From contig NZ_BOPA01000018.1 in assembly GCF_016863515.1 (NCBI RefSeq), positions 186,001 to 250,000 of the forward strand: DNA of 64,000 nucleotides. Reading direction: 5' to 3'. The notes under the pieces were generated by a model that saw only the letters and a list, made by a program, of their open reading frames with translations, did no database searches and was not told the origin of the DNA. Every line of letters begins with the position of its first letter. The stretch's first letter is position 1. The DNA is from Micromonospora gifhornensis. Its GTDB lineage: Bacteria > Actinomycetota > Actinomycetes > Mycobacteriales > Micromonosporaceae. This document shows positions 1 through 8,283 of the stretch, piece after piece. Position numbers and translations under genes: made by a program.

Positions 1-461
1 ACACCCGGAACATCCTCGGTGGATCCTGGTCGGCGTACTGGAACAACGGCTACATCTACTCGAACGACATTCAGAAGGGCCTGGACGTCCTCAAGCTGGA
101 CGACCCGCGTACCAACAACGCCCGGGCGATCGCCTTCGAGGAGCTGAACCCGCAGACCCAGCCCAGCTACCCGGCCTGCACCAAGGTGCTGACCGGTAAG
201 CAGAAGAAGGGCAACCTGGAGGTCAAGTCCGGCATCACCTGCATGGACGGAGCGACCCAGAACGGCTCGATCAAGGTCAAGGAAGGCGCTGGCCTGATCA
301 TCTTCAACTCGACGGTGAACGGCTCCATCGACGCCAAGAAGGCCTCGGTGGTGTCGATCGTGGAGAGCACCGTCAAGGGCAAGGTCAAGACCGAGGACAT
401 GGACCACAAGCACTGCCACGTCCACAAGAGCAAGGTCACCGGCGGCGTGCACAAGCACTGA
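1..461 (+). CDS. LVIVD repeat-containing secreted protein, C-terminal part
   Basis: The 5' end lies outside the window; the frame is open from base 3 to a TGA at 459-461, giving about 152 residues. The first 35 residues contain SAYWNNGYIYSNDIQKGLDV, which I recognise as the closing blade of actinobacterial LVIVD-repeat (beta-propeller-like) secreted proteins. After a PACTKV segment the tail changes to a Lys/Gly/Ser-rich repeat (GSIKVKEGAGL, NGSIDAKKASVV, KGKVKTED) that looks like short beta-helix rungs, and ends in a His/Lys-rich stretch. The ligand or enzymatic role is unknown. A strong hairpin follows the stop. Confidence 0.7.
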   Translation, partial: TRNILGGSWSAYWNNGYIYSNDIQKGLDVLKLDDPRTNNARAIAFEELNPQTQPSYPACTKVLTGKQKKGNLEVKSGITCMDGATQNGSIKVKEGAGLIIFNSTVNGSIDAKKASVVSIVESTVKGKVKTEDMDHKHCHVHKSKVTGGVHKH

Positions 462-488
462 TCCGGTACCTGTCAACAGCACTACAAA

Positions 489-521
489 CTCCGGCCCGGC
501 GGTCTCCCCGCCGGGCCGGAG
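489..521. terminator. hairpin terminator between convergent genes
   Basis: Fourteen-base perfect arms (489-502 and 508-521, CTCCGGCCCGGCGG and its complement) flank a 5-base loop. It sits between the stop of the LVIVD gene (+) and the stop of the lipoprotein gene (-), so it can serve both. There is no T-run, as is common in high-GC actinomycetes. Confidence 0.75.
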
Positions 522-537
522 CCCTTGGTGATCGGTG

Positions 538-2142
538 TCAGTCCCGACACAGGGGTACGTCCGGCTCGACGACGGTGCGGTTGATGATGTCCTTGCTGAC
601 GAAGGTGGCCTCCTTCGGGATCGGCACCCCGAGCACGACCTCGATCGCCTTGGCCAACGGCGCGGAGACGTTGAGGCCCTCACCGGCCCGCGCGGTCACC
701 ACGAGCGTGGTGCCCCGACACTTCACCGCCGGCCCGGCCAACGGCAGACCCACCCGACCGGCCGCCGAACCGTTTGTCAGCCCCAGCGAGGCCACCACGC
801 CGACGAACGGCCCGGCGCCGGCCACCGGCAGACCGAGCATCAGACCGAAACGGAACTCCGCGGCCACCACGATTGCCTCGACGCCGACCGACACCCCCCG
901 CAGCGACTGCATGATGCTCTCCTGCACGGAGAAGGTCGGGGTGAGCACCGAGCCTCCTTCGTAGCCGATCGGTCCGGTCAGGCCCCACCGGCCGGTGCCC
1001 GAGATGTTGCCGTTCTTCGCGGTGAACGCCGTCTGGACGAGGAACTTGAACGTCTGCTTGAGCGTCGCCGGGAAGCCGCCGATGATGATCGGCTGCGACA
1101 ACTCGATCGGTAGCTCGATCCGCGCCTTCTTGTTGTCACTCAGCCCACCCTGCGCGCCGGCCGCGACGGTGATGGCGAGGCCGTGCACCCCGTCGATGCG
1201 GAACCGAGGATGGGGGATCACCCCGTTTGTCACCTTCACGTTGCCCGACAGCCGCAGGTTGTCGAGGAGCAACTGGATGTCGAAGTCGACCTTGAGGCCG
1301 GAGGCCGCCGTGCTGTGCTGCGCGGTCAGACCCACTTTGGTACGACCCAGGTAGGCGGTGACGCCCCACCCGCCGATCTTGCGTTCCATGCTGTGGGCCG
1401 CACCGCCGCCGCCGGGTGCGCGAGCAGGCCCGAGCACGATCGGGGGTACGGCGATCCGCAGGTCGGACAGCTCGCTCTCGTTCGCGCCCAGCCCGAGCGC
1501 GCCGCCTGTGCCCCCGCGCAGGTCGAGTGTGCCGCCGCCCATGCCCCCGCCCAGGCCGATGGCGTTGCCGGTCAGGCCGGTGGCGTCCGCCGCGTCGGGC
1601 AGGACGGGGGTTGCCGGTGCGTCCTCCTCGACCACCTCGCCGAGCAGGTCGGGCAGGGGGCTGAACTGCTGCGCGGTCAGGTCGAGCGGCTGGTCGAAGG
1701 TGATGTCCGCGTCGCGGACCACATCTGTCAACTGCACCGGGGCCAGGGTGACCGCCCGGTCGCCGCCGGACTTCTCCACCCGTACCACCCGGCCGACCGC
1801 CTGACTGGTGGCGAACATGATCTTGCCTGGCTGGAGTTCGTCCGCGCCGGGGGCGTCACCGTCGACGACATAGGTGAACCCGTCGTCACTGACCGAGCGG
1901 ATGGCCTTGCCACCGCCCTCGACGAGCACCACGTCCGGCTGGTAGACCACGGAGTCGTCCGGCTTCGGGGCGTACCCGTACCGGTCGTCGGCGTCCCCGC
2001 CGCCACCTGGCAGCTTGACCGCGCTGCATCCGGCAGTCAGCACGACAGCGCAGGTCAGGACCAGTGCGCCGCTCACCCAGCGGCGCACGGCGACCGCGTC
2101 GAACCGGCCGCCGAGCCGGCCCGCGAACGGAGTTCTGAGCAT
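538..2142 (-). CDS. putative lipoprotein of unknown function
   Basis: A 534-residue protein with an Arg-rich start, a hydrophobic core and a lipobox VLTAGC (Cys39), so it is predicted to be a lipid-anchored surface protein. The mature part starts with Gly-rich and acidic segments. It has a second glycine-rich linker around residues 190-215, then a C-terminal region rich in beta-like hydrophobic alternation and two late Cys residues (VKCRG, PLCRD) that could pair. I recognise no family. The start at 2142 is the only one that keeps the whole signal peptide. It is transcribed alone and convergent with the LVIVD gene. Confidence 0.75.
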   Translation of the reverse strand: MLRTPFAGRLGGRFDAVAVRRWVSGALVLTCAVVLTAGCSAVKLPGGGGDADDRYGYAPKPDDSVVYQPDVVLVEGGGKAIRSVSDDGFTYVVDGDAPGADELQPGKIMFATSQAVGRVVRVEKSGGDRAVTLAPVQLTDVVRDADITFDQPLDLTAQQFSPLPDLLGEVVEEDAPATPVLPDAADATGLTGNAIGLGGGMGGGTLDLRGGTGGALGLGANESELSDLRIAVPPIVLGPARAPGGGGAAHSMERKIGGWGVTAYLGRTKVGLTAQHSTAASGLKVDFDIQLLLDNLRLSGNVKVTNGVIPHPRFRIDGVHGLAITVAAGAQGGLSDNKKARIELPIELSQPIIIGGFPATLKQTFKFLVQTAFTAKNGNISGTGRWGLTGPIGYEGGSVLTPTFSVQESIMQSLRGVSVGVEAIVVAAEFRFGLMLGLPVAGAGPFVGVVASLGLTNGSAAGRVGLPLAGPAVKCRGTTLVVTARAGEGLNVSAPLAKAIEVVLGVPIPKEATFVSKDIINRTVVEPDVPLCRD

Positions 2143-2362
2143 CCTCCGACGCTATGCCGTCCGGCCTTACGTCGAATCCGGTGTTTCCCTACGAATCAGT
2201 GCTCACGGCCGGCCCCGCACCAACGGCACCACCCGGTCCGTCCTTGCGCCCATCCGGTCGAGGAGAGCATCGGCACGTCGATCGTCGATGTGGTTGGCCC
2301 GGGTGGACCTGGGCATGTCTGCACCGGAAGGACTCCCCGTCCCAGGTCGTGTGGAGGAAACG

Positions 2363-2590
2363 ATGCCAGCAGGATCGAGTCCCAAGCGGGAACGGCAGTA
2401 CGAACACATCAAGGCCAGCGCCAAGAAGCGTGGCGTGGGGGAGGGCCGCGCCAGCACCGGGCCGCTGCCGCGGCGCGCCGTTTCGCCGAAACGGCGGGGT
2501 ACGCAGTGGTGGGATACCGCCGTTTCAACGAAACGGAGTCGATCACCGTCCGCTGGAAGCAGGTCCGCTGTCAGGCGGCGGGGTCGGTGA
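2363..2590 (+). pseudogene. truncated small actinobacterial protein (plasmid-stabilisation-annotated family)
   Basis: An ATG at 2363 behind a very good ribosome site (GGAGGAAA, 2353-2360) opens 75 codons. The first 31 residues (MPAGSSPKRERQYEHIKASA, then KKRGVGEGRAS) match what I recall of a small basic actinobacterial protein often annotated as plasmid stabilisation protein, whose normal continuation is EIAARTVNKERAR. Here the frame leaves the family after RAS and runs through Arg/Pro-rich nonsense, and a palindromic element starts 20 bases later. I read it as a gene disrupted near codon 31. The tail overlaps the 3' end of the convergent YbaK-type gene. Confidence 0.5.
2476..2538. repeat. 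63-bp palindromic element, copy 1 (REP/MITE-like)
   Basis: Two inverted copies of a 22-base unit (2476-2497 forward, 2517-2538 reverse) are separated by exactly 19 bases. Each unit is itself a near palindrome: CGCCGTTTCG, a centre base, then CGAAACGGCGG. The same 22+19+22 arrangement recurs at 51999-52061 and both copies are followed by TCGATCA. Units match one another at about 19 of 22 positions. It lies inside the broken small gene. Confidence 0.6.
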
Positions 2591-3035
2591 TGTCGGCGAG
2601 GGTGGCGGCGAGTGCTGCCACAGCGGCGTCGGCCTCGACGAGCACCGCCGTACCGTGTCGGCCGGTACCGAGGGTGATCGTGCGGCCCCGGATCCGCTCG
2701 TCGGCGACGACCGGCCATCGGGTCGTCGCGCCGAAGGGGGTGATGGCACCCCGCTCGTAGCCCGTCACCGCCCTGGCCGTGTCGGCGTCCGGCAGGGACA
2801 GCCGGTTCACCCCGAGCAGCGCCCGTAGCCGGGGCCACGAGATGACCCGGTCACCCGGTACGAGCACGAACAGGTAGTCGTCGTCGCCGCGGCGCACCAC
2901 AAGGGTCTTCACCACGTCGGGAACCGCCACGCCGAGGGCGGCCGCGGCCTCGTCGAGGCTGCGGACCGGACCGTGTTCGACGACCTGGTGGCGCAGGCCG
3001 GCTGCGGCGAGTGCGTCGAGAGCCGGCGTGGACAC
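2571..3035 (-). CDS. YbaK/EbsC family aminoacyl-tRNA deacylase
   Basis: A 154-residue single-domain protein of the YbaK/ProXp family, which hydrolyses mischarged aminoacyl-tRNA in trans. It shows the expected HQVVEHGPVRSLDEAA opening, the conserved catalytic-type Lys in DVVKTLVVRR (about residue 43), and the GYERGAITPFG loop that corresponds to the family's GxxxGxxSPFG signature. Length is normal for a stand-alone editing protein. The substrate tRNA cannot be told from sequence. It is a single gene convergent with the broken small gene. Confidence 0.9.
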   Translation of the reverse strand: MSTPALDALAAAGLRHQVVEHGPVRSLDEAAAALGVAVPDVVKTLVVRRGDDDYLFVLVPGDRVISWPRLRALLGVNRLSLPDADTARAVTGYERGAITPFGATTRWPVVADERIRGRTITLGTGRHGTAVLVEADAAVAALAATLADITDPAA

Positions 3036-3152
3036 GACGACAGCCTATCGTCGCACCCGTCGGCGCAGGTCGGTACGCGGCCGACGTCGTGATGTCGGAC
3101 CCACGCACTAACCTTGGCGGCATGCAGCAGGCTGTGTCCGGTGGGAGCCACG

Positions 3153-3527
3153 ATGGCTGACGCCGACGACGTGCGGCGCCTGGCGCTGGCGTTGCCCCAG
3201 GTGGTGGAGATCGACAGCGACGGCTTCGACTTCCGGGTCGCGGACAAGGGCTTCGTCTGGTCCTATCCTGAGCGTCGCCCGGGCGAGCCCCGCACCATCC
3301 GCACCGACATCGCCGTGCTGTACGTCGGTGACGAGGCCGAGAAGCAGGCGCTGCTGCTGGGTGAGCCGGAAACCTTCTTCACCACCCCCGGCTACGACGG
3401 GCTGCCCCTGGTCATGCTGCGACTGGCGCGGGTGGACGCCGAGCGTCTCGCCGAACTCGTCACCGACGCCTGGCGGATGCGCCTCCCGGAGTCGGTCGCG
3501 GCCGAGGTCGACGACCGGTTCGGCTGA
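3153..3527 (+). CDS. MmcQ/YjbR family protein
   Basis: A 124-residue protein with the compact MmcQ/YjbR fold, a family described as double-wing DNA-binding-like but of unproven function. Landmarks are the opening DVRRLALALPQVVE, the central VADKGFVWSYPER strand pair and the closing LVTDAWRMRLPE helix. I chose ATG 3153 (MADADDV) because GGTGGGAGC lies 8 bases before it; an upstream TTG would add 13 unlikely residues. A second family member is at 10165. Confidence 0.85.
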   Translation: MADADDVRRLALALPQVVEIDSDGFDFRVADKGFVWSYPERRPGEPRTIRTDIAVLYVGDEAEKQALLLGEPETFFTTPGYDGLPLVMLRLARVDAERLAELVTDAWRMRLPESVAAEVDDRFG

Positions 3528-3553
3528 CGGGCACCGACCACTAGACTTCCGCG

Positions 3554-4294
3554 GTGCCGTTGACCTTGCCCTCGCATCTGGCGGCGGTCCTGCCGCTGAA
3601 GCTGTGGCGGCCACGATGGTTCGACGGGGTGGCGTTGTCGAGCGGTGCCGTGGCACCGGACGTGGCACACCTGATGCACCGGGCGGACGGGCCCGGCTTT
3701 CCCGACACGCACACCTGGCCCGCGTTGCTCTGGTGGTGCCTACCCGTGGCACTGGCGTACGCCTGGATCTTCCGGTCCTCGATCGGCACTGTCGCGGCAC
3801 ACCTGCCGCGGAATCGCCGGTTCGGGTGGTGGGTCGACGGAGCGCCGGCGGGCGGCGGCCATCGCTTGTGGGTCACCGTCACCTCGGCGTTGCTCGGTGC
3901 GGCCAGCCACCTTGCCTGGGACTGGCTCACCCACACCGACGACTGGCTGCTTGTGGTGTTCGGTGTCCGTTGGTCGAGCGTCACCGACGTCGCCTGGTGG
4001 ACGGTGTCGGATCTGACCAGCACCGTGCTCGGTGCCGTCGTCGCGATCTGGTGCCTGGCCCGTCTCGGGCGGCCCGACGCCAGGGGAGCGGACAGGCCCG
4101 AGCGGGCCACTCGCCCGAAGGCATTCTGGGGCGCCGTCACCGTCGTCGCCGCCGTGGGCCTGGTCACGGTGCCGATGCTGCCGGGCGCGTCGTTTCCCGC
4201 CGCCACCGGCGTACGCCTGATCCACCTCGTCGGTGTGGCGTTGCTGGCCGGTGTCCTCGCGGTGCGGTGCTGGCCGACCCGTCGGTCCGGCTGA
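3554..4294 (+). CDS. DUF4184 family membrane protein
   Basis: A 246-residue protein with a GTG start and the family's opening PLTLPSHLAAVLPLK, a conserved acidic motif GAVAPDVAHL, and a later ASHLAWDWLTH motif. Five to six hydrophobic segments alternate with these His/Asp motifs. The pattern resembles metal-dependent membrane hydrolases such as YdjM-like proteins, but no activity is established for DUF4184. It lies in the same direction as its neighbours, 26 bases after the MmcQ/YjbR stop, so the two may be co-transcribed. Confidence 0.8.
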   Translation: MPLTLPSHLAAVLPLKLWRPRWFDGVALSSGAVAPDVAHLMHRADGPGFPDTHTWPALLWWCLPVALAYAWIFRSSIGTVAAHLPRNRRFGWWVDGAPAGGGHRLWVTVTSALLGAASHLAWDWLTHTDDWLLVVFGVRWSSVTDVAWWTVSDLTSTVLGAVVAIWCLARLGRPDARGADRPERATRPKAFWGAVTVVAAVGLVTVPMLPGASFPAATGVRLIHLVGVALLAGVLAVRCWPTRRSG

Positions 4295-4359
4295 GCGCCG
4301 ACACCGTCCACCGCCCGGCCTTTTGGATCTTGTTGGTTCGGCTGTGGCATGGTGGCGGG

Positions 4360-6696
4360 ATGGAACCGCAGGTGGCTGCCGGACAGGCTCAACCCGAGAC
4401 CGTCCGGCTCGGCCTGCGGATGTTGCGCGACTACCATCGCCCGACCCTCGCCCGGATGCGGGCGCTGCTGCGCAGCATGGTGACCTCGTTCGTGGTGCTC
4501 AGCTCGACGTTCTGGCTGCTGCCCGGGGTGACCACCACCGGCCTGGTCGGGTTGTTGTGGCTGGTCGGCCTGGTCACCGCGGTCGGTGCGGTGTTGCGCC
4601 CGCTGCTGTTGGCGCTGGCCACCGCGCTCGGCGGGCTCGGTGCCCTGGCCATCGGGGTGGGTGTCCAGGCCATCGTGATGTACGTGGCGTTGCGGCTGGC
4701 GCCCGAGGCGCACGTGGCCGGGTTCCCGGTGGCGTTCGCCGCCGCCTGGTTGGCCGTGGCGCTCGCCGCGATGGTCAACTGGCTGGCCGACGCCGGCACC
4801 GACGACTCGTTCGTCAGCGAGATGCGGCGGTTGATGAGTCGGGTCCGTCGTAGCCTGGACGGCCGCCCACGTTGGCGGCCGTGGCGTCGGGCCGCTGCCA
4901 CGTCCACCGACGACGCCGAACCGGCCCACGGTTTGTTGATCATCCAGCTCGACGGGGTGGCCGCGCCGGTGGTGCAGTGGGCGGTGCGCGCGGGCAACCT
5001 GCCGACCATCGGTAGCTGGCTGCGGTCGGGCAGTCACCGGATGACCCGCTGGCACACCGGGCTGCCCGCCACCACCCCCGCCGCGCAGGCGGGTCTGCTG
5101 TACGGCGAGGTCGACCACGTGCCGGCCTACCGGTGGTACGAGAAGGCGACAGCCGACGGTGAACCGGGTCGGCTCGTGGTCACCAGCCGTCCCCGGGACG
5201 CGGCAGAGGTCGAGCGGCGGGTGTCCACCGGCCGGGGTCTGCTGCGCGACGGCGGCGTCAGCATCAGCACCGCCTTCTCCGGTGATGCTCCCACCAGCCT
5301 GTTCACCATCAGTCGTGCCGGGCTGCCCGGGCGGTCCACCCCGGGCTACGCGGCCTTCATGACCAGCCCGTACGGCTTCGCCCGTGCGGTGGTGCTCGGT
5401 GCCGGTCAGGTGTTGCGGGAAGTGCACGGGGCACGGCGGCGGCGGGTACGCGGCGTGCAGCCCAGAGCCGACCGGGGCGGCTCCTACCTGGCGCTGCGAC
5501 CGTTGGCCAGTCTGCTCAGCGACCTCAACGTCGCGCTCATCGCCGAGCAGATGGCCCGGGGCGCACCGGTGATCTTCTGCGATTTCGTCGACTACGACGA
5601 GGTGGCCCACCACGCCGGCCCGGCCCGCCCGGAGGCGATGGCGGCCCTGGAGACACTCGACCACACGCTCGGCATCCTGCACCGGCTGGCCGCCGAGGGG
5701 GCCCGGCGCTACCACGTCGTGGTGCTCAGCGACCACGGGCAGAGCCAGGGTGCCACGTTCCGCCAGCGCTACGGCGAATCGCTGACCCAGCTGGTGCGGC
5801 GGCTGACCGCCACGCAGGAGATCCTGCCGGCGCCGGTCGACGACGAGCCGGGTGGCCGCCCCGAGACGTGGGAGCGGGTCGACCGGCTGCTCACCGAGGT
5901 CACCGGCCGCAGCGGGATGACCGCCACGGCGACCCGGGTGGCGGCCCGCTCGGCGGCCGGAGCGCCGGAGGCGGCCGAGCCGGCGCCGGCCGTCGACCGC
6001 AACGAACCGGAGACCGTGGTGGTGGCCTCCGGCAACCTGGCGATGATCTACCTCGCCCACCATCCGGGGCGACTGACCCGCGACCGCGTCGACGCGGTGG
6101 CCCCGGGGTTGATCGATGGCCTGACCGCTCATCCCGGCATCGGCCTGGTGGTGGTCGACTCCGCCGCCGGCCCGCTGGCCATCGGCGCGCCGGGAGTCCA
6201 CCGGCTGTCCGACGGCCAGGTCGACGGCGACGATCCGCTGACGCCCTACGGGCCGCGAGCCCGCCACGACCTGCTGCGACACCAGCAGATGGCGCACGTC
6301 GGTGACCTGGTGGTGATCAGTGCGGTGGAGCCCGGCCTCGAGGAGGTGCCGGCGTTCGAAGAACTGGTGGGCAGCCATGGCGGGCTCGGCGGGTGGCAGA
6401 ACGAGGCCGTGCTCATCCATCCCGCCGCCTGGCCGCAGGAGGGCGAACTGGTCGGACCGGACGCGGTGCACCGCCAGTTGCTCCGCTGGCTGCACCGGCT
6501 CGGCCTGCGCCAACCCGACAACCCGGCCAACCCGACCAGCCCGGCTAACCCGACCGGCCCGGCCAACCCGACCAGCCCGGCTAACCCGACCGGCCCGGCC
6601 AGTCCGACCAGGCCGGTCAGGCCGGCGGAGCCGGTGACGCTGGTGGCGGAACCGGCAGCGGGCGTCGGCGTCCCCACCAGCCCAGTGCCTGGCTGA
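4360..6696 (+). CDS. membrane-anchored alkaline-phosphatase-superfamily protein (phage-holin-type N-terminus)
   Basis: A 778-residue protein. Residues about 45-150 hold four hydrophobic segments of the phage holin family 4 type (actinobacterial Mistic/YvlD-like). From residue 190 comes an alkaline phosphatase superfamily domain, with metal-binding candidates D198 (IIQLDGV), D411 and D413 (DYDEVAHH) and D458/H459 (LSDHGQSQG), and a later GSHGGLGG. It is probably a membrane phosphodiesterase or pyrophosphatase facing outward; the substrate is unknown. The C-terminus is a low-complexity Asn-Pro-Thr/Ser/Gly-Pro-Ala tail encoded by a tandem repeat. Start chosen at the ATG that begins MEPQVAAG. Confidence 0.8.
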   Translation: MEPQVAAGQAQPETVRLGLRMLRDYHRPTLARMRALLRSMVTSFVVLSSTFWLLPGVTTTGLVGLLWLVGLVTAVGAVLRPLLLALATALGGLGALAIGVGVQAIVMYVALRLAPEAHVAGFPVAFAAAWLAVALAAMVNWLADAGTDDSFVSEMRRLMSRVRRSLDGRPRWRPWRRAAATSTDDAEPAHGLLIIQLDGVAAPVVQWAVRAGNLPTIGSWLRSGSHRMTRWHTGLPATTPAAQAGLLYGEVDHVPAYRWYEKATADGEPGRLVVTSRPRDAAEVERRVSTGRGLLRDGGVSISTAFSGDAPTSLFTISRAGLPGRSTPGYAAFMTSPYGFARAVVLGAGQVLREVHGARRRRVRGVQPRADRGGSYLALRPLASLLSDLNVALIAEQMARGAPVIFCDFVDYDEVAHHAGPARPEAMAALETLDHTLGILHRLAAEGARRYHVVVLSDHGQSQGATFRQRYGESLTQLVRRLTATQEILPAPVDDEPGGRPETWERVDRLLTEVTGRSGMTATATRVAARSAAGAPEAAEPAPAVDRNEPETVVVASGNLAMIYLAHHPGRLTRDRVDAVAPGLIDGLTAHPGIGLVVVDSAAGPLAIGAPGVHRLSDGQVDGDDPLTPYGPRARHDLLRHQQMAHVGDLVVISAVEPGLEEVPAFEELVGSHGGLGGWQNEAVLIHPAAWPQEGELVGPDAVHRQLLRWLHRLGLRQPDNPANPTSPANPTGPANPTSPANPTGPASPTRPVRPAEPVTLVAEPAAGVGVPTSPVPG
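6529..6600 (+). repeat. 36-bp tandem repeat, two exact copies, inside the phosphatase gene
   Basis: Bases 6529-6564 and 6565-6600 are identical 36-mers starting AACCCGACCAGCCCGGCT. They encode the NPTSPANPTGPA tail, with degenerate 12- and 18-base sub-repeats extending on both sides. Copy number probably varies between strains. Confidence 0.9.
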
Positions 6697-7210
6697 TCAG
6701 GACCACGATCAGGATCGCGGCGACCACGCTCTGCCACGGTTCGGGGAAGACGGCCCGACCGAGCACGCCGATCGCGGCGTACAGGGCCGACCACAGCAGA
6801 CTGGCCGGCAGGTTGGCCACGGCGAAACGCCGCCAGGGCAGCCCGGACACCGCCGCCGCCAGGAGCACCGGCAACCGCCCGCCGGGGATCAGCCGGGACA
6901 CCAGGAACATCGTCACCCCGCCCTCGCGTACCCGCGCCGACACCCGGTCGAGCCGGTTCGGGCCGCGCAGCCAGCGCAGCCGCCGCGCGAAGCGCTCCCC
7001 GCCCCAGCACATCGCCAGGTAGACCGCCAGGTCACCCACGTACGCCCCGATCGCCCCGGCGAGCACGACGAGTAGCACGGTCACCGGATCCTGGTGTGCG
7101 GCGAGCGCGGCGGCGCCGGAGACCGCCGCGCCGGTCGGCACCACCGGGACGACGGCGCCGAACAGCACCACCACGGTGAGCCAGGCCAGTGCGCCGAGCG
7201 TGGCGGTCAC
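6617..7210 (-). CDS. DedA/SNARE-associated family membrane protein
   Basis: A 197-residue integral membrane protein of the DedA (VTT) family, linked to undecaprenyl-phosphate or lipid flipping in other bacteria. Visible family motifs are GAIGAYVGDLAVYLAMCWGG near residues 54-73 and FLVSRLIPGGRLPVLLAAA in the re-entrant region, where the Arg and Gly are conserved. I set the start at GTG 7210, which overlaps the upstream gene's TGA (GTGA), rather than the longer Arg/Pro-rich reading. Its 3' end overlaps the convergent phosphatase gene by 80 bases. The tail is Pro/Ala-rich. Confidence 0.85.
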   Translation of the reverse strand: MTATLGALAWLTVVVLFGAVVPVVPTGAAVSGAAALAAHQDPVTVLLVVLAGAIGAYVGDLAVYLAMCWGGERFARRLRWLRGPNRLDRVSARVREGGVTMFLVSRLIPGGRLPVLLAAAVSGLPWRRFAVANLPASLLWSALYAAIGVLGRAVFPEPWQSVVAAILIVVLISQALGWWGRRRPLPVPPPASPAPPA

Positions 7211-7968
7211 GACTGACGCACGGTGACGGACTGACCCGGGCACAGCACCACTGTCCGGGTGCCCGGGGCGAGGGCCGCGGCGTGCCGCGCGAAGTCGTCG
7301 CCGGGGTGCAGGAACCGGTCGGGGCGGATCCGGTCGCAGCCGATCGGCCAGAAGGTGCCGTAATGGATCGGCACCGCGCAGGCTGCGGCGGCGCGGCGTA
7401 CCGCCTCGGCCGCCGCCGGCGGGTCGAGGTGACCGGGCCCGAGGGTGGGACCCCATCCGCCGACCGGGATCAGCGCCAGGTCGACCGGCCCGAGGTCGGC
7501 CATCTCGTCGAACAGGCCGGTGTCGCCGGCGAACCAGGTGCGGGCCTGGCCGTCGATCAGGTAGCCGATGGCGGGTGCCTGCTGCCGGGACCAGGGGCCA
7601 CGGCCGGGATGGTGATGCGCGGGTACGGCGCGGACCGTGACGCGGCCGATGGTGATCTGCTCGCCCGGCGACAGTTCCGTGCAGGTGCCGGCGGCCGGGC
7701 CGAGGACCCGGCGGACCAGCCGGGCGGCGCCCGCCGGCACCACCAGCGGGGTCCGGGCGGGCAGCCGGCGCAGCGACGCGAAGTCCAGGTGGTCGGCGTG
7801 CAGGTGCGACACGAGTACGGCGTCCGGTGCACCGGGCAGCCGGGGGAGCGGACCACGTCGACGGCGGAGGTGGGCCAGCCGGTCACGCAGCAGCGGGTCG
7901 GTGAGCAGTCGGGTGCCGGAGTCCTCGAGCCACACGGTGCTGTGTCCGTGCCAGGTCAGTGCGACCAC
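7207..7968 (-). CDS. MBL-fold metallo-hydrolase (UlaG/RomA-like)
   Basis: About 253 residues of metallo-beta-lactamase fold. It has the start strand ALTWHGHSTVWLE, the metal motif SHLHADHLD, the second-site region AVPAHHHPG, WFAGDTGLF, and IHYGTFWPI at the end. This pattern matches the UlaG/NAPE-PLD-like branch. The substrate is unknown; coupling to a DedA protein suggests a membrane lipid or lipid-like substrate, which is inference. The true start is uncertain: GTG 7968 precedes the first conserved strand directly, and an ATG at 8100 would add 44 low-complexity residues. Confidence 0.8.
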   Translation of the reverse strand: MVALTWHGHSTVWLEDSGTRLLTDPLLRDRLAHLRRRRGPLPRLPGAPDAVLVSHLHADHLDFASLRRLPARTPLVVPAGAARLVRRVLGPAAGTCTELSPGEQITIGRVTVRAVPAHHHPGRGPWSRQQAPAIGYLIDGQARTWFAGDTGLFDEMADLGPVDLALIPVGGWGPTLGPGHLDPPAAAEAVRRAAAACAVPIHYGTFWPIGCDRIRPDRFLHPGDDFARHAAALAPGTRTVVLCPGQSVTVRQS

Positions 7969-8087
7969 ACCGTCACCCGTACCCTCGCCATGCCTGCCAC
8001 CGTATCCGGCCGCTGGTCGGGCGCCCGCACCCGCCACCGGCCGACCCTGCACCGGCGGGACGGCAGGCATCGACGGACTTCTTGTTA

Positions 8088-8101
8088 TGTGATCGCTCAC
8101 A
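8088..8101. promoter_or_regulatory. LacI-family operator-like palindrome 1
   Basis: TGTGATCGCTCACA differs by one base from the perfect palindrome TGTGAGCGCTCACA that forms the core of lac-type operators. The half-site ATGTTAGCG follows immediately. The position about 190 bases before a secreted hemicellulase fits sugar-responsive repression. Confidence 0.55.
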
Positions 8102-8142
8102 TGTTAGCGTCGCGTGCGGGAGCCAAGAGGGCCGATGACCCG

Positions 8143-8158
8143 ATGTTGGCGCTAACAT
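8143..8158. promoter_or_regulatory. LacI-family operator-like palindrome 2
   Basis: ATGTTGGCGCTAACAT is a 16-base palindrome with one mismatched pair and the central GCGC typical of LacI-family sites. Motifs of the TGTTAGCGCTAACA type are common before actinomycete hemicellulase genes. No LacI regulator is encoded in this window. Confidence 0.6.
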
Positions 8159-8283
8159 TCGCCGTTTTCGGTTGGCTCGACCGGCTGTCGACGTCGTGGT
8201 CCCGCCCCACCCCGCCCCGCGCGGCGGTCCCGTCCCGGACCGGCTGGGCGTCGGACCTCTTCCACCACCCTCAGGAGTCCACA

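Larger units (their letters stand above)
7969..8283. other. regulatory intergenic region upstream of GH43
   Basis: This stretch lies between two divergently transcribed genes and shows no convincing coding sequence. It contains two lac-type operator-like palindromes (8088-8101 and 8143-8158) with an extra TGTTAGCG half-site at 8102-8109. A ribosome site (CAGGAG, 8271-8276) precedes the GH43 start. Confidence 0.6.

Noticed and set aside
2154..2838. Overlapping ORFs around 2150-2840 on both strands
   Set aside because: Apart from the broken small gene and the YbaK-type gene they have no ribosome sites, and their composition follows the GC skew of the real genes.
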